64,000 nt of DNA, from assembly GCA_011799875.1 (NCBI GenBank), contig CM022298.1:263989757-264053756 (forward strand), given 5' to 3'. The notes beneath the pieces are model-generated. The model saw only the letters and a program-made list of their open reading frames with translations. It searched no databases and was not told the DNA's origin. The stretch's first letter is position 1, and each line of letters opens with the position of its first letter. This DNA is from Thinopyrum elongatum (taxonomy: Eukaryota > Streptophyta > Magnoliopsida > Poales > Poaceae). Position numbers and translations under genes: made by a program. This document shows, in pieces, positions 31,750 through 44,478 of this stretch.

Positions 31750-34274
31750 TGTGCATGGCGCCTAAGAAGAAGTCAGGCGCGACCGCATACCCTTCCATTT
31801 GAAAAGCCCCCTCTCACGCGGCTACAGACGCCGCTAGCCCTGCGGCGGCATTAAAAGATGCGGGTATCACGGGAGACGCGACCAGCACAGGTGGCGCTAT
31901 CGTTGTGTCCCCTGTGGACGAAGCTGGAGTGGGAGGCGCTGGAGGAGGGCGGCATCAGCGAAGTTCAAACGGACATGACCCACAAGCCACGGGTGGGTGA
32001 GGCATCCAGTCTCCACCACCCCGCCACACCAACAGGCATAGCTGCGGCGACGACGCCTGCTCTGGTGCGAGTCGAGACCCTCTAGCTGTGCCTGTTACAG
32101 GCGGGACCACCAGGCGCTCACCTTGCCGGAACAAGGCACGCAGCTGAAGCGCCGAATGGGTTGGCCGGTCCCCGAGCGCAGCCCATTCATTAACAAACTG
32201 CCCTGGCAACCGATCCACGGTGGCGTGATCGAGGCGATGTCCCTGCTGGTGCCACAAGGAGTCGAGCAACGTCACAGTCTGCCTCGTCAGCTATGCCAAG
32301 CACAACTATGGAGGCCATGGCATGGGCCCAACTTCTACTAAGATTTCCACCAGCAGCTGATCAGATGGATGAGTGGAGGGCCACCATCTAAAGCTTGATC
32401 GGCTTTGCTGAGGCTGGAGGATCATGGCGGGCAGAGCCATCACGGTGCCTGCTGCCGACGACAGTAGTTCGAGCTACTGGCCGTATTGAGGGGGCGCACT
32501 AACGATGCAATCCCCTCCGCGACAGCAAACCCAGAGGCAGCAATCAGGGCAGCACGACCCCGACCCTGACGAAGCTTCGATGGCCTTGTCTGATCCACGA
32601 GCCCGTCGAGATCAGCAGTAGGTCCTGGAAGATCGGCGGAGGTAAGATGCGCGCGTCACTATAGAGCGGCGCCGAGAGACCCGCCGTCAATCCCACAGGC
32701 ACAATGGCCCAGACATCGATGAACCCGCGCCAAGTGAGGGCGGGTACTTGCCTTTCGAGGTTGGGTGCCCTGCCTTCACTGGTGAGTTGCGGCAAGTCCG
32801 TTGGCCATCTGCCCACGTTTTCAAACCAGAACTACCAGAGAAGTATGATGGAAAGCTGAACCCGGCAGAGTTCTTGAGCATCTACATGATTGCCGTTCAA
32901 GCCACCGAGGGTAGGGATGAGAAAGTGTTTGCTAACTACTTCCCTTTGGCGCTCAAGTCAAATGTGAGGTCATGGCTGATGCACCTGCCACAGAACTCCA
33001 TCTCATCATGGGCTGACCTGTGCAATGAGTTTGTTGGCGCCTTCACGGGCGGTCATCAAGAGCCAGGACGCCCCAGTGATCTGCAAGTCCTTCCATTGAA
33101 GGAAGAGGAGAGCTTGCGAAAGTATATGCAGAGATTCAGTCGAGTGCATCGCAACATTCTAGAGATACACCTGGCAGCGGTGATTGTTGCGTTCCATTCA
33201 AACATGTGCAACAGAAGGATACGTTCTAAGATGAACATTCGGCTGCCCAAAACCGTCAATGAACTATATACCTTGGCGGACAAGTGCCCTCGTGCTGAAG
33301 AGGGGAGGCGACTTCCTAGAGAGGAGGAAGGAGTAGAGGTTGATTCGGACGATGATGACAAGGCCACTGGCTCAAAGAAGAAGGGACGGAAGCGCAACAA
33401 GAGGCGCAAGGAAAAGATAGTACTGGCCGTTGAAGGATCTGGCAACCCTAGTACCGGCAAGAAAGCCAAAACTAAAGCCCCCGACAAGGAAACTGCCGTG
33501 TGCACTGATTGCCGGGAGGCTGCGACAGCAGAGAAAGCTAGGAAATCTGATGGGCCTTACTGCAAAATCCACCGCACCAAAGGTCATGATCTCCAAGAGT
33601 GTCATCAAGTTGAGCAGCTTGTCAAAAAGCAGAAAGCTAAATATGAGAAGCATAACAAGGAGAGAGACCAAGAAGGTGCTGGCGGGAAGGGCCATGGCGG
33701 CAGAGGAGGCCGTCGAGAAACCTGCTAGAGGCCGAGAAAAGAAGGAAGGTGATGACGAAAGTGATGACGGGGATGAAGAGGAAACCAGTGAGCAAGAATT
33801 CCAGAAAGCAACTGAGGCTCTGTGCGTTGATGGAGGTGCGTCCTTGCACTCCTCTCACTGCCAACTTAAGCAGTGGGCATGAGAATTCAATGCCGTGGAG
33901 CCAGCTGTGGATTCCCCGAAGCCACTCGAATGGTCCCGCATGCCTATCATCTTTGATGAAGAGGGCCACCCTGACCGTACCACTGCGGTAGGGTGTTTGC
34001 CGTTGTTGGTCTCACCAACAATCCGCAACCTCAAAGTCACAAAGATATTAGTTGACAGTGGGACTGGACTGAATCTAATCTCTCCTAAGGTGGTCAGCAA
34101 GTTACAAATATCTTATGAAGAGCTCAAGGTCACTGGCACGTTCCAAGGAATCGACACCGGCAGGAGTCATCCTAAGGGGAAGATTACACTAGCAGTGACA
34201 TTTGGCGGAGAACTGAATTACCGGACTGAGATGGTTGTGTTTGACATTGTTGATCTTCCTCTCCCCTACAATGG
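31750..34274 (+). pseudogene. Tat-lineage gag-protease fragment
   Basis: Plus-strand homologue of the gag-protease of element B. An ATG at 31757 (MAPKKKSGAT) matches the B start (MPPKKKSAAT), but a TGA follows within 16 codons. The retrotransposon gag domain is clear at 32748-33300 (LPQNSISSWADLCNEFVGAF, then LRKYMQRFSRVH). A modified zinc knuckle (YCKIHRTKGHDLQEC) lies near 33560, and a protease motif (VDSGTGLNLISP) at about 34050, with Thr in place of the usual Ala. A frameshift lies near 33715 and a TGA at 33880. There is no LTR on the left: sequence passes into CACTA-like DNA near 31745. The right end is cut at 34275 by the tandem array, just after LPLPYNG. Confidence 0.75.
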
Positions 34275-35861
34275 TGTAACACCCTGGTTTTCGCTCCTGT
34301 TTTTTTTCGTTCGCGGGATTTGACTCCCGTCTTTTTTCTCGGTGTTATCCGATTGTCTCCAGCTCTTGGGTATATGAAGATGGTCATTTAACCTTGCCTT
34401 CCCTATCCAACCGGAGATTCTCTCCAGACTAACCTTGCAACCCGAGCTATATTCCCGAGGCTTTGCCACCGAAACCCTACCTTTCGAGTTATCGGAAGGG
34501 AACCCTAACTCTTCCGTTACAAAGGAACCCCAATTTCCTTTGATCTGCTGACTCCCAAACTTTTCCCAGTGATCATCCTTTATCTATAAACCCTGGATAT
34601 GCAAAAAATATTGCCAAGTCATTTGCAATATTTTTTATTTATAATTAATTCATTTTTCTGCCAGTTAAAGGAATTAAATCCAGGAAAATATCTATCCATC
34701 TCCAAAGTTCATGAAAACTTGTGGAGATATTATTTGTGATCATATTGAGCTCCCATAAAATTATTGGCCATAATTAAATAAGGGAAATTGAATTTTCCTA
34801 TTTAATGCCAATATTGCATTTTGGGCAGTTTCTAAAGGAACTACCATTTTGGTAGTCAGGAAAAATCCCAAATAAATTGTGGAGCTTCTTATATCCATAT
34901 GTTCACCATTTCCATCAAAATCCAAGTTCCATAGTTCAAAGTTTGAGCATAGCATGGTGGTTAACATTGCTAAATAACTCATGGAAACCAGAAACCAGCT
35001 CAATCCATCTATCCATTCTCCCACAGCTATTTTCCTAATTTTCTGTCCATTTGGAACCTCTGTGAAGCAAGTACCATTTTGGTGTACCCAAATGGTATGA
35101 AACTTTTACAGTGGCTTCATATGTCCAAATAATTGCTCTCCACAAAATTTCAGCTCATTTCATCAAGCCATTTGATCCCAGCTTCAAATTCTATTTTCTG
35201 GACCAGATTTGGCATTACAAAGCAAGTATATGCAAAACTTGTCCAAATGCCTTAAAAAAATTCTAGGACCTACTACTTTCTACCATATTTCCCTGTGATA
35301 ACTTATCCAGCTCATTGCCACATCCATCTGACCAAAACTTCCTACCCAAGTTTCTATCCAGGAACTATTATGGATCCCCTCAACCTCTCCAGACACCTCC
35401 TGGTCTATCTAGTGATCAATCTCATTAATTTGAGTAGTGAGCAACATGTTTGACAAGGTATGACGAGCAGACGCGCTACAGAGCACGTTTTGGCGTGGTG
35501 ACCATGCGGACGGCAGGCAGAAGCGTGCGCTTTGCGCTCTGTCAGCTTCGTCCGGTCGTCTCCGGTAGGCCCCTTCTTGTTCGGGCATGTCTAGCGGCTC
35601 CCCTGCGTCCACGCCGATCCCCACCAGCAGCTTCCCCCTCCTATCTCCTTCTCCTCGCGCCATGGTTGTTGCCACCACGGCACTGTCCGCCCGTGACCCT
35701 CGAGATGTCACCTCCCTCCTTCGCTTCTTCCTCCTTGAGCTGTCCCCTCCCTTTGTTGAACGTCAGGTAGGCACCGCTCTTCGCGCGCCACCTCGCCGGA
35801 GCTCCAGTGTGGAGATAAGGATGCCACGACGGCCATCCTCATCCGTTCGTCGCCGGCCGCC

Positions 35862-35869
35862 TATAAATA
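35862..35869 (+). promoter_or_regulatory. TATA box of LTR 1
   Basis: TATAAATA in GCCGCCTATAAATAGCCGG, followed by a C-rich start region (CTCACCAGCCACCTCACC). The other two LTRs read CCAATAAATAG here. Confidence 0.6.
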
Positions 35870-36820
35870 GCCGGCCCCTCGCCCTCTCGAGCTCACCAGC
35901 CACCTCACCACCCTCCAAGCTCTCTCCCGCACCCCTCAATCCCTCTCCAGAGCCTCGCCTTGCTTCCCATGACCGCCATGGCCGCCGGCCACCGCGGCTC
36001 TGCCTTCCCCCGCAGCCTTACCTTCAGCCATCCCCAACACCTCCCGAGTGGACCATCGATCCCCTGGCGCTCTGCTGATTCTCCCCCACCCCTCCATTGC
36101 TTGGATTCTGGCCGGAATCACTAATCCCGCCGGCGCCCGCAGCCGCCGCCGTCGGAGGCGCTGACACCGACGCCGTCCAGCCATCATTTGTCGGGCCGCG
36201 GGTACAGGCGTGCCCGCCGCGCTGTGGCCGACCCATCCCCGCCATCCCCACGAGCCCACACCCACTAGAGCAGCCCCGACGGCCAAAGCCCAGCCGCTCC
36301 CCTGCTCTGTTGCGAGGTGGAAGAAGGTGAGCTGGCAAGGCGGGCCCCGCCCTCGCCACGCTGGATAAGTGAGGGGGCGGGTGGGCCAGCCCAGTGGAGG
36401 CAGCAACCGCACAGGCGCCTCGGGCTCCATCCGTTTTCAGCCCAGTTCGGCCCAGGCGCACAGTGAGCTTTATTCTTTTTCCAGAAAGAAAAACAGTTAA
36501 GGACCTTTGTGTAATTTCTATAACCGCAGCTAGGTCCCTGACAGTCAATCGTCTGCAACTTTTCACTCGTGAGTCCGATCAAGTCCCTCCGAGAGGGAAT
36601 CTTCTCCGACAGACTTTCCTCCGAGGCTGCCGCACCCTTCCCGGAGTATTTCCTCGACCCCAGGCAAGCCGACCGTCTGATATATGCCCTAAAGCATTGC
36701 TCTGTGTTATTCTTGCATGTTAAATTAATATGCTTGTGCTTGTCTATGTAGTAGTGAGTTGTATGTGACTCTGACGAACACTTGCTTGCACTTTCTTCGG
36801 TAACTGCACCATGCTTGTGT

Positions 36821-37085
36821 TCTGAGCTGTTTCCGGCCGTCCGGGGTGGATGCCGACTTTTATTTTTCTTGTCAGCAACTGTCCGTGTTCCGAGCTGCTT
36901 TTCAGCCATCTTGGGCAGCTGTTGAATTTCTTTCCGTAGCAGTGACCCTATGCTCTGAGCTGTTTTTCGGCCATCTTAGGGAGGTGCTACATTCTTCTTA
37001 TCAACACCGTCTCTTGCTCTGAGCTACTTTCCAGACGTCTTGAGCCGGGGTTGATTTATTCCGGTAATGTCCGAGATCTGAGTTG
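36821..37085 (+). repeat. 64-69 bp tandem repeat in LTR 1, four copies
   Basis: TCTGAGCTGTTTCCGGCCGTC-like units start at 36821, 36890, 36954 and 37018. The same array is in LTR 2 (44216-44478). Confidence 0.65.
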
Positions 37086-38586
37086 TAAAGACCGTTCTGG
37101 TGGCTACTGGTTTCTTTGCCGGTTTTGTGCAAGGGTTCCGATGGTCATCACTTACAGCCAGAACTTGTAAACAGATAACTTGCCATTTAAATCTTGTTTC
37201 ACTAATGACTCATTGTGATGTTCTAAGAAGATAGGTAGTTATGTTTCCACAGTTGTTACCTCATGCGTAGTCCCTGCCATGTTAAGTTATTGTGATAAAC
37301 AACCATGCTTGCTAAATACTGGCTAAAGATAAACCTAGTCGGTTGATCCAGAGTCACCTGTCCGGACTTATCCGTGCAACCACATTTGTCGGTATGGGAC
37401 GGCCTTGACTTGGTGTGATCACGTGCTCTTTTATCGGTACCGCCAACTAGGGAAGGTTATGCGTGCGCGCTACCCTGGCCCGGTAGGCGGCGATAACCTT
37501 GTGAGCCCAGTTGATGGTTTAACCCGGGAGTCCCCGTTTGGGACAGTTTAGTTTGGCCACGACGGTGGCAGGTGTCACGAGGTGACACAGGGGCCACCCA
37601 GGGCAGGACTCCTGGGGAGGATGATTGCCGGTGGTACGGTGGAGGAGTCACGGGTTAGACAGGTTTCGTTGGAGCAATGGTGATCCACCCGAATGGGATC
37701 ACGAGGTCAGGTGCTCCATGGTGTGTGTAAAGTGCGCAACCTCTACAGAGTGTAAAATCTATTCGAATAGCCACGTCCACGGTATTGGACAGTCCGTCCA
37801 GACCTCACTAGGTGGTCAACCGTAACAAAGATAATAATGATGGAAGAACTTGTCTTATGATCGGAAGTACACAGTGGATCATGAGTCTCCTGAGATTTGT
37901 GGGACAACCCATAAGAAAGTAAGTTTATCCGACTTCCAGTGGAGATGCATGGCCATCGGATGATGTCAGGGATATGATATGTTAGCCATGGGATGGATAT
38001 TAAGGAGATGGTCGGATGACCGAAAGAATTGGATTGGATCATGAGAATGTTCGGAGTATAGATTATTTACTTGCCATGCTTTACTTTACTTTAGTGGTAT
38101 CACGTTGGATAATCCTGTTACAACAAAATGATTAATATTGCTAGATAGGAATGTTATGCCTTGATAATTAATATTGCTCTAATAACGAACGCATGCTTGA
38201 ATGCCATGGATTGCTTTGCTTGGTGTATATGTTAGTTTGGTTTGCTTGCGAGTACATTCAAAAGTACTCAGCGGCCTTCAATGTGGCCAGGTTCACATAA
38301 GGATCCGTCATCCGTCGATGAGGAGCCGGAGCGTTTGCGGGCTAGGAGCGTAACCTAGTCAGATCCCTGTGGATTGGAGCCGCACCAGGACCATGCTGCC
38401 TTAGATAGAGCTTTTCTGCTGCCATCACCTCTGTAATATATCTCATGTAAGACTTATATATCCATTAATAGAAATGCCTGTGTTCATGATACTTGTTGTA
38501 AACACGCATGCCAGAGTGATTTCCTGGGCTAGTATGCGTGTCGACCATCTGGCTACAGTGGTAATCAGACGGGGCGCCACAACGGA

Positions 38587-38598
38587 TGGTATCAGAGC
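38587..38598 (+). other. Primer-binding site 1, initiator-Met type
   Basis: TGGTATCAGAGC, a perfect match to the usual plant initiator-Met primer site, 5 bp inside the LTR 1 end. Repeated at 45981-45992. Confidence 0.85.
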
Positions 38599-40023
38599 AG
38601 CTAGGCTGACTGTAGGTTACCCCTAGCTGAACTTCATTGTCTTGTGCTCAGTAGCAAGCCCAGATGGATTTCAGCCATCTTTGCCAAACAAGCGGGGCTA
38701 CTATTGATCATAAGGCAACCCCATAGGTCTTTGTCTCCATCAGACCCCAACTCTCATGGCCCTTGCCTCCGGTATGAAATATTCGCACCAGGCAACGACC
38801 CGTGAGCCCTGAACCCCTAGGTAAACCAGATATCCCTACCCTGCTTGCTAACCATGGCATTTCTCTTCTTACTCCAGTTTCCTTTGGGAAACGCTTATAA
38901 ATTCTATCTCTCCCCGACAACCCTAGGATCGTTGAGCAAGCCAATTTGGCTATGGTCGTGAGTCGAGTGTGATGTTCCCTAAGGAAGTAGTAGGAGCTTG
39001 ACACCAGTGCTACCAGGAGCATTGGGTGGTTTCGCTTCTAAATCCTTAAGGCTACATCAAGCGCGCTATATTAGTTTTACTAGTGAATCCTCGGCGGCAT
39101 GTGTAAGGTCCGCAATATTTGAGCTTCATTTGTCTTTTTGGTTTTTCGTGGTTTTTGCTTCTTTTGTCGGTTCCGTTTCTTTGCTCCGACTAGATCCATC
39201 CGCAAGTGCCGTAAAGAAGACCAGCATACAACTGGGATAATACCCAATAATCCCAATTTAGCAAGAGTCAAGCCAAGCCAATAGCCTGCTATTCAGAATA
39301 GCAACACCGGATCTATCAAGGACGAAGGATGGGTCAGAAGTAGAATCTATGTGCAATAGACAAGGCCAGAATATACCTGAGAGAGTTTGCCTCAGAAAGG
39401 ATCACATTTGAGGAACAGTCAGATGAGTTATCAAGAATGAACACCAGTAAGTTCAAATTGTTCCGTCCGGGACACAAGGATTATTTCAGTCAGTGAGGTG
39501 AACTGAGTCTTTTCCCAATGGACCCAAGAATCATTTATTACCCACCGAAGACATATTGCAAGAATGTGAATGTGCCAAGAGCAGCAACAAAATTCTGGTA
39601 CGTTGGTACAAATTACAAAGGAATCTTGAAGTTCACTAGTGCAAATACAAAATTTTCTGGGCACTGTGACAAGGTTCGCAAGGAATATGGATAAGTTCAC
39701 GGTTGCCAGAATCAAGGAGCACCTAACATGATTGCAAACTCAGCTGAACCGAAGGGAATTATCTGTCAACTGTTTATTATCGGCAACACTTGGTTTGAAT
39801 ACAAAGGGTATTCCAAATCAATTAACACCATGAGGTCTGCACCAGTCTTGCAACCTTTACAGCAACAATGATCAGACCAGTAGAAGGACAAGCAATGTGC
39901 GTGACCATCGGAATATCTACAGTCAAGGTATGGCCTATACCAAGTTTGTCTCCACTATGGGTAAAATTCCAGATACTTCGGAAGAAAGCCAGAATCGGCC
40001 ATAAATCCGGCTATGTACACAGT

Positions 40024-40323
40024 GAAAGGCTTCTGGTATAAGGAACCCAGCCTTCCTCCGTAAACTACCGAGAAGAGCTTATGACACCAGACTGCCAATC
40101 TTCCTCGGTACACCACTTGGTGAGAAAATCTTCTGGGATACGGCACTCCCATCTCCGACAGCGTGCTACCGCAGAAAGTTTCTGGCATAAGGCATCTGAC
40201 CTTCCGCAGCAAGCCACATGAAGGAAAGCTTTTAAGGTACGATACCCTACCTTCTCCAGCATCCTACCCATGGCAGAAGCTTCGAGCATAAGGAATTCAG
40301 CCTTCTTCAACAGGCCATCATGC
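40024..40323 (+). repeat. Six tandem 50-bp units in internal domain 1
   Basis: Units start at 40024, 40074, 40124, 40174, 40224 and 40274, each exactly 50 bp. The pattern is GAAAGCTTCTGGxATAAGG, then CCAxCCTTC, then CAGCxxGCTACC. Units are diverged but the spacing is strictly kept. Confidence 0.7.
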
Positions 40324-43257
40324 CTAGAACAAGCTTGTCAGGAGCACGAACTAGTCTGGAAACACATCCGCCTCAGAACTCAGTGGTTATGAAAGGATTT
40401 ATCCTACACCTGCATATGTTGTGAGCATGCAGTCCAGTGGATCAGTTCATGCGAGCCACTCGTACACGGGAATGATTGTGTTCAGAGAAGCATTGGCCCC
40501 ATAGTTCAAAGAAGAATGTGAGCACATTAACCCCTATGAGATATGCAAGAGCAAATTGTGGGAACAAGCCCAACAAGCCGGGAAAACAATCAAGAAGCCA
40601 TGTTGGCAAGTCATTACAGGTCCAATAAAGGAATTCTCAAGAACCAAGAAGTGGTAGACAAACAACCTCTGTGACGGTCAATAAGATACAGCTTCACAGA
40701 CAAGGTATTGTTACCAATCCTTGTCAGACTCTGGCATATACGGCCACAACAATGCAGTCAGCATGTCATATTCATCCTAAATACGGGCCATCAACCAAGA
40801 TAAGAAGCTATGCTCCGCAAGATACACCGGATGATAGCGATACTATGTTTAGTTCAGTGGTCATGGCACGGACTATAGAAGCTATATATGACAGAGCCAT
40901 CTCCGCGAGCAATAGAGTTTGAAACAAGCCATTCTGATAGAATAACTGAAAGCACATGCACATCAGCATCAACCACTCATAGACATCATGACGTCATTGG
41001 AATAAGAGATTACTGTCTATGATTACTTTGTGATCATGCATGATATCCCAGTTGGGAATATAGCAACAATAGTTTGGTCATGTTGTTCCTTGGATCGTGG
41101 ATCACCTAAGGACAAAGTCAAAACACCGAAGACAAAAGGAAATGTTAGTACGGAACCCGCAGCCAGACTGACTATTCTGATATGGCAAAAAGAAAGTCAC
41201 CCCTAGCCACTCAAGGCCATACGAGCAAGTGAGCCTGGTACCAGGAAAGGATGTCTTGCCCGTAACAGTCAGGGTACGGAGCATCATAATAAAACCCAGA
41301 AGTAGTCACTTCCAGGCCATGGAAACCAAGCTGTTTGTTTGTACTACCGCTACCCCACCCAGCAACATCCCTATCAGGACAAAGGTTTACCTGATAGGAA
41401 AGAGAAGGAGTCAAGGAAACTGTGTGCAGAGACAACACATGGTACATCAGAAGAGGCAGTTAAAAGGTCAGTGAACCAACGAAGACAAGACCGTCGATGG
41501 ATCCAAGTCGCATACAGGTAAGTCCCCCTTCACCGGGATGTAAGCCCAGAAATCTCGAGGACCAGATTTTCTTAAGGGGGGTAGGTTTGTAACACCCTGG
41601 TTTTCGCTCCTGTTTTTTTTTTCCTTCGCGGGATTTGACTCCCGTCTTTTTTGTCGGTGTTATCCGATTTTCTCCAGCCCTTGGGTATATGAAAATGGTC
41701 ATTTAACCTTGCCTTCCCTATCCAACCGGAGATTCTCTCCAGACCAACCTTGCCACCCGAGCTATATTCCCGAGGCTTTGCCACCGAAACCCTACCTTCC
41801 GAGTTATCGGAAGGGAAACCCTAACTCTTCCGTTACAAAGGAACCCCAATTTCCTTTGATCTGCTGACTCCCAAACTTTTCCCAGTGATCATCCTTTATC
41901 TATAAACCCTGGATATGCAAAAAATATTGCCAAGTCATTTGCAATATTTTTCATTTCTAATTAATTCGTTTTTCTGCCAGTTAAAAGAATTAAATCCAGG
42001 AAAATATCTATCCATCTCCAAAGTTCATGAAAACTTGTGGAGATATTATTTGTAATCATATTGAGCTCCCATAAAAATATTGGCCATAATTAAATAAGGG
42101 AAATTGCATTTTCCTATTTAATGCCAATATTGCATTTTGGGCAGTTTCTAAAGGAACTACCATTTTCGTAGTCATGAAATATCCAAAATAAATTGTGGAG
42201 CTTCTTATATCCATATCTTCACCATTTCCATCAAAATCCAAGTTCCATAGTTCAAAGTTTGAGCACAGCATCCATTTGCAAATTCTGTCCAGATTTCCAG
42301 TTTGCAAAGGAAGTGCTTGAATCCTTAATATATTTGAGCTGAAATTTTTCATGGTGGTTAACATTGCTAAATCACTCATGGAAACCAAAAACTAGCTCAA
42401 TCAATGTATCCATTCTCCCACATCAATTTTCCTAAGTTTCTGTCCATTTGGAACCTCTATGAAGCAAGTACCATTTCGGTGTACCCAAATGGTATGAAAC
42501 TTTTATAGTGGCTTCATATGTCCAAATAATTGCTCTACACAAAATTTTAGCTCATTTCATCAAGCCATTTGATCCCAGCTTGAAATTCTATTTTCTGGAC
42601 CAGATTTGGCATTACAAAGCAAGTATATGCAAAACTTGTCCAAATGCCCTAAAAAATTTCCAGGACCTACTACATTCTACCATATTTCCCCGTGACAACT
42701 TATCCAGCTCATTGCCACATCCATCTGGCCAAAACTTCCTGCCCATGTTTCTGTCCAGAAACTGTTATGGATCCCCTCGACCTCTCCAAACACCTCCTGG
42801 TCCATCTAGTGATGAATCTCATTCATTTGAGCAGTGAGCAACATGTTTGACAAAGTGTCACGGGCAGACGCACTACAGAGCACATTTTGGCGTGGTGACC
42901 ATGTGGACGGCAGGCAGAAGCGCGCGCTTTGCGCTCTGTCAGCTTCGTCCGGTCGTCTCCGATCGGCCCCTGCTTGTCCGGGCCTGTCTAGTGGCTCCCC
43001 TGCATCCACGCCGATCCCCTCTAGCAGCTTCCCCCTCCTATCTCCTTATCCTCCCGCCATGGTTGTTGCCACAGCGGCACTGTCGCCCGTGACCCTCGAG
43101 ATGTCGCCTCCCTCCTTCGCTTCTTCCTCCTTGAGCTGTCCCCTCCCTCTGTTGAACGTCAGGTCGGCACCGCTCTTCGCGCGCCACCTCGCCGGAGCTC
43201 CAGTATGGAGATAAGGATGCCACGATGGCCATCCTCATCAGTTCGTCGCCGGCCGCC

Positions 43258-43265
43258 AATAAATA
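43258..43265 (+). promoter_or_regulatory. Altered TATA position in LTR 2
   Basis: AATAAATA in place of TATAAATA of LTR 1. The flanks are otherwise the same. Confidence 0.45.
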
Positions 43266-44215
43266 GTCGGCCCCTCGCCCTCTCGAGCTCACCAGCCACC
43301 TCACCACCCACCAAGCTCTCTCCCGCACCCCTCAATCCCTCTCCAGAGCCTCACCTCGATTCCCATGGCCGCAATGGCCGCCGGCCACCGCGGCTCTGCC
43401 TTCCCCCGCAGCCTTACCTTCAGCCATCCCCAACACCTCCCGAGTGCACCATCGATCCCCTGGTGCTCTGCTGATTCTCCCCCACCCCTCCATTGCTCGG
43501 ATTCTGGCCGGAATCACTGATCCCGCCGGCGCCCGCAGCCGCCGCCGTCGGAGACGCTGACACCAACGCCATCCGGCCATCATCTGTCGGGCCGCGGGTA
43601 CAGGCGTGCCCGCCGCGCTGTGGCCGACCCATCCCCGCCATCCCCACGAGCCCACACCCACTAGAGCAGCCCCGGCGGCTGAAGCCCAGCCGCTCCCCTG
43701 CTCTATTGGGAGGTGGAAGAAGGTGAGCTGGCCAGGCGGGCCCCGCCCTCGGCATGCTGGATAAGTGAGGGGGCGGGTGGGCCAGCCCAGTGAAGGCAGC
43801 AACCGCACAGGCGCCCCGGTCTCCGTCCGTTTTCAGCCCAGTTCGGCCCAGGCGCACAGTGCGCTTTATTCTTTTTCCAGAGAAAAAATAGTTAAGGACC
43901 TCTGTGTAATTTCTATAATCGTAGCTAGGTCCCTGACAGTCAATCGTCTGCAACTTTTCACTCGAGACTCCGATCAAGTCCCTCCGAGAGGGAATCTTCT
44001 CCGACAGACTTTCCTGCGAGGCTACCACACCCTTCCCGGAGTATTTCCTCGACCCCAGGCAAGCCGACCATCTGATTTATGCCATAAAGCATTGCTCTGT
44101 GTTATTCTTGCATGTTAAATTAATATGCTTGTGCTTGTCTATGTAGTAGTGAGATGTATGTGACTTTGACGAACCCTTGCTTGCACTTTCTTCGGTAACT
44201 GCACCACGCCTGTGT

Positions 44216-44478
44216 TCTGAGCTGTTTCCGGCCGTCCGGGGTGGATGCCAACTTTTATTTCTCTTGTCAGCAACTGTCCGTGTTCCGAGCTGCTTTTCAG
44301 CCGTCTCGGGCAGCTGTTGAATTTCTTTCCGTAGCAGTGACCCTATGCTCTGAGCTGTTTTTCGGCCATCTTAGGGAGCTGCTACATTCTTCTTATCAAC
44401 ACCGTCTCATGCTCTAAGCTACTTTCCAGCCGTCTTGAGCCGGGGTTGAGTTATTCCGGTAATATCCCAGATCTGAGT
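44216..44478 (+). repeat. 64-69 bp tandem repeat in LTR 2, four copies
   Basis: Same units as at 36821-37085 in LTR 1. Confidence 0.6.

Larger units (their letters stand above)
34275..38581 (+). repeat. Array LTR 1 (4307 bp)
   Basis: Starts TGTAACACCCTGG inside the Tat protease gene and ends GGCGCCACA. It carries an intact TATAAATA (35862). Compared with LTR 2 it has lost about 81 bp at 34955. Left flank AATGG (34270-34274) would be the target duplication; the right copy is outside the window. No gene: the many GC-rich open frames at 35400-36900 are antisense-compatible U3/R sequence. Confidence 0.85.
38582..41587 (+). other. Array internal domain 1 (non-coding, about 3.0 kb)
   Basis: Begins with the primer site TGGTATCAGAGC at 38587-38598 and ends with the tract CTTAAGGGGGGTAGG. 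No gag, protease, RT or integrase motif appears in any frame; open stretches are below 110 codons. It contains a 6 x 50 bp tandem repeat (40024-40323). Just before the purine tract, AATCTCGAGGACCAGATTTT resembles the end of a chromovirus pol gene, a likely last trace of coding sequence. Confidence 0.7.

Noticed and set aside
35409..36909. Long open frames on both strands in LTR 1 (and the matching 42.8-44.1 kb and 63.5-64.0 kb)
   Set aside because: The same frames recur in all LTR copies with interruptions and shifted ends, and there is no recognisable domain. They reflect GC-rich U3/R sequence.
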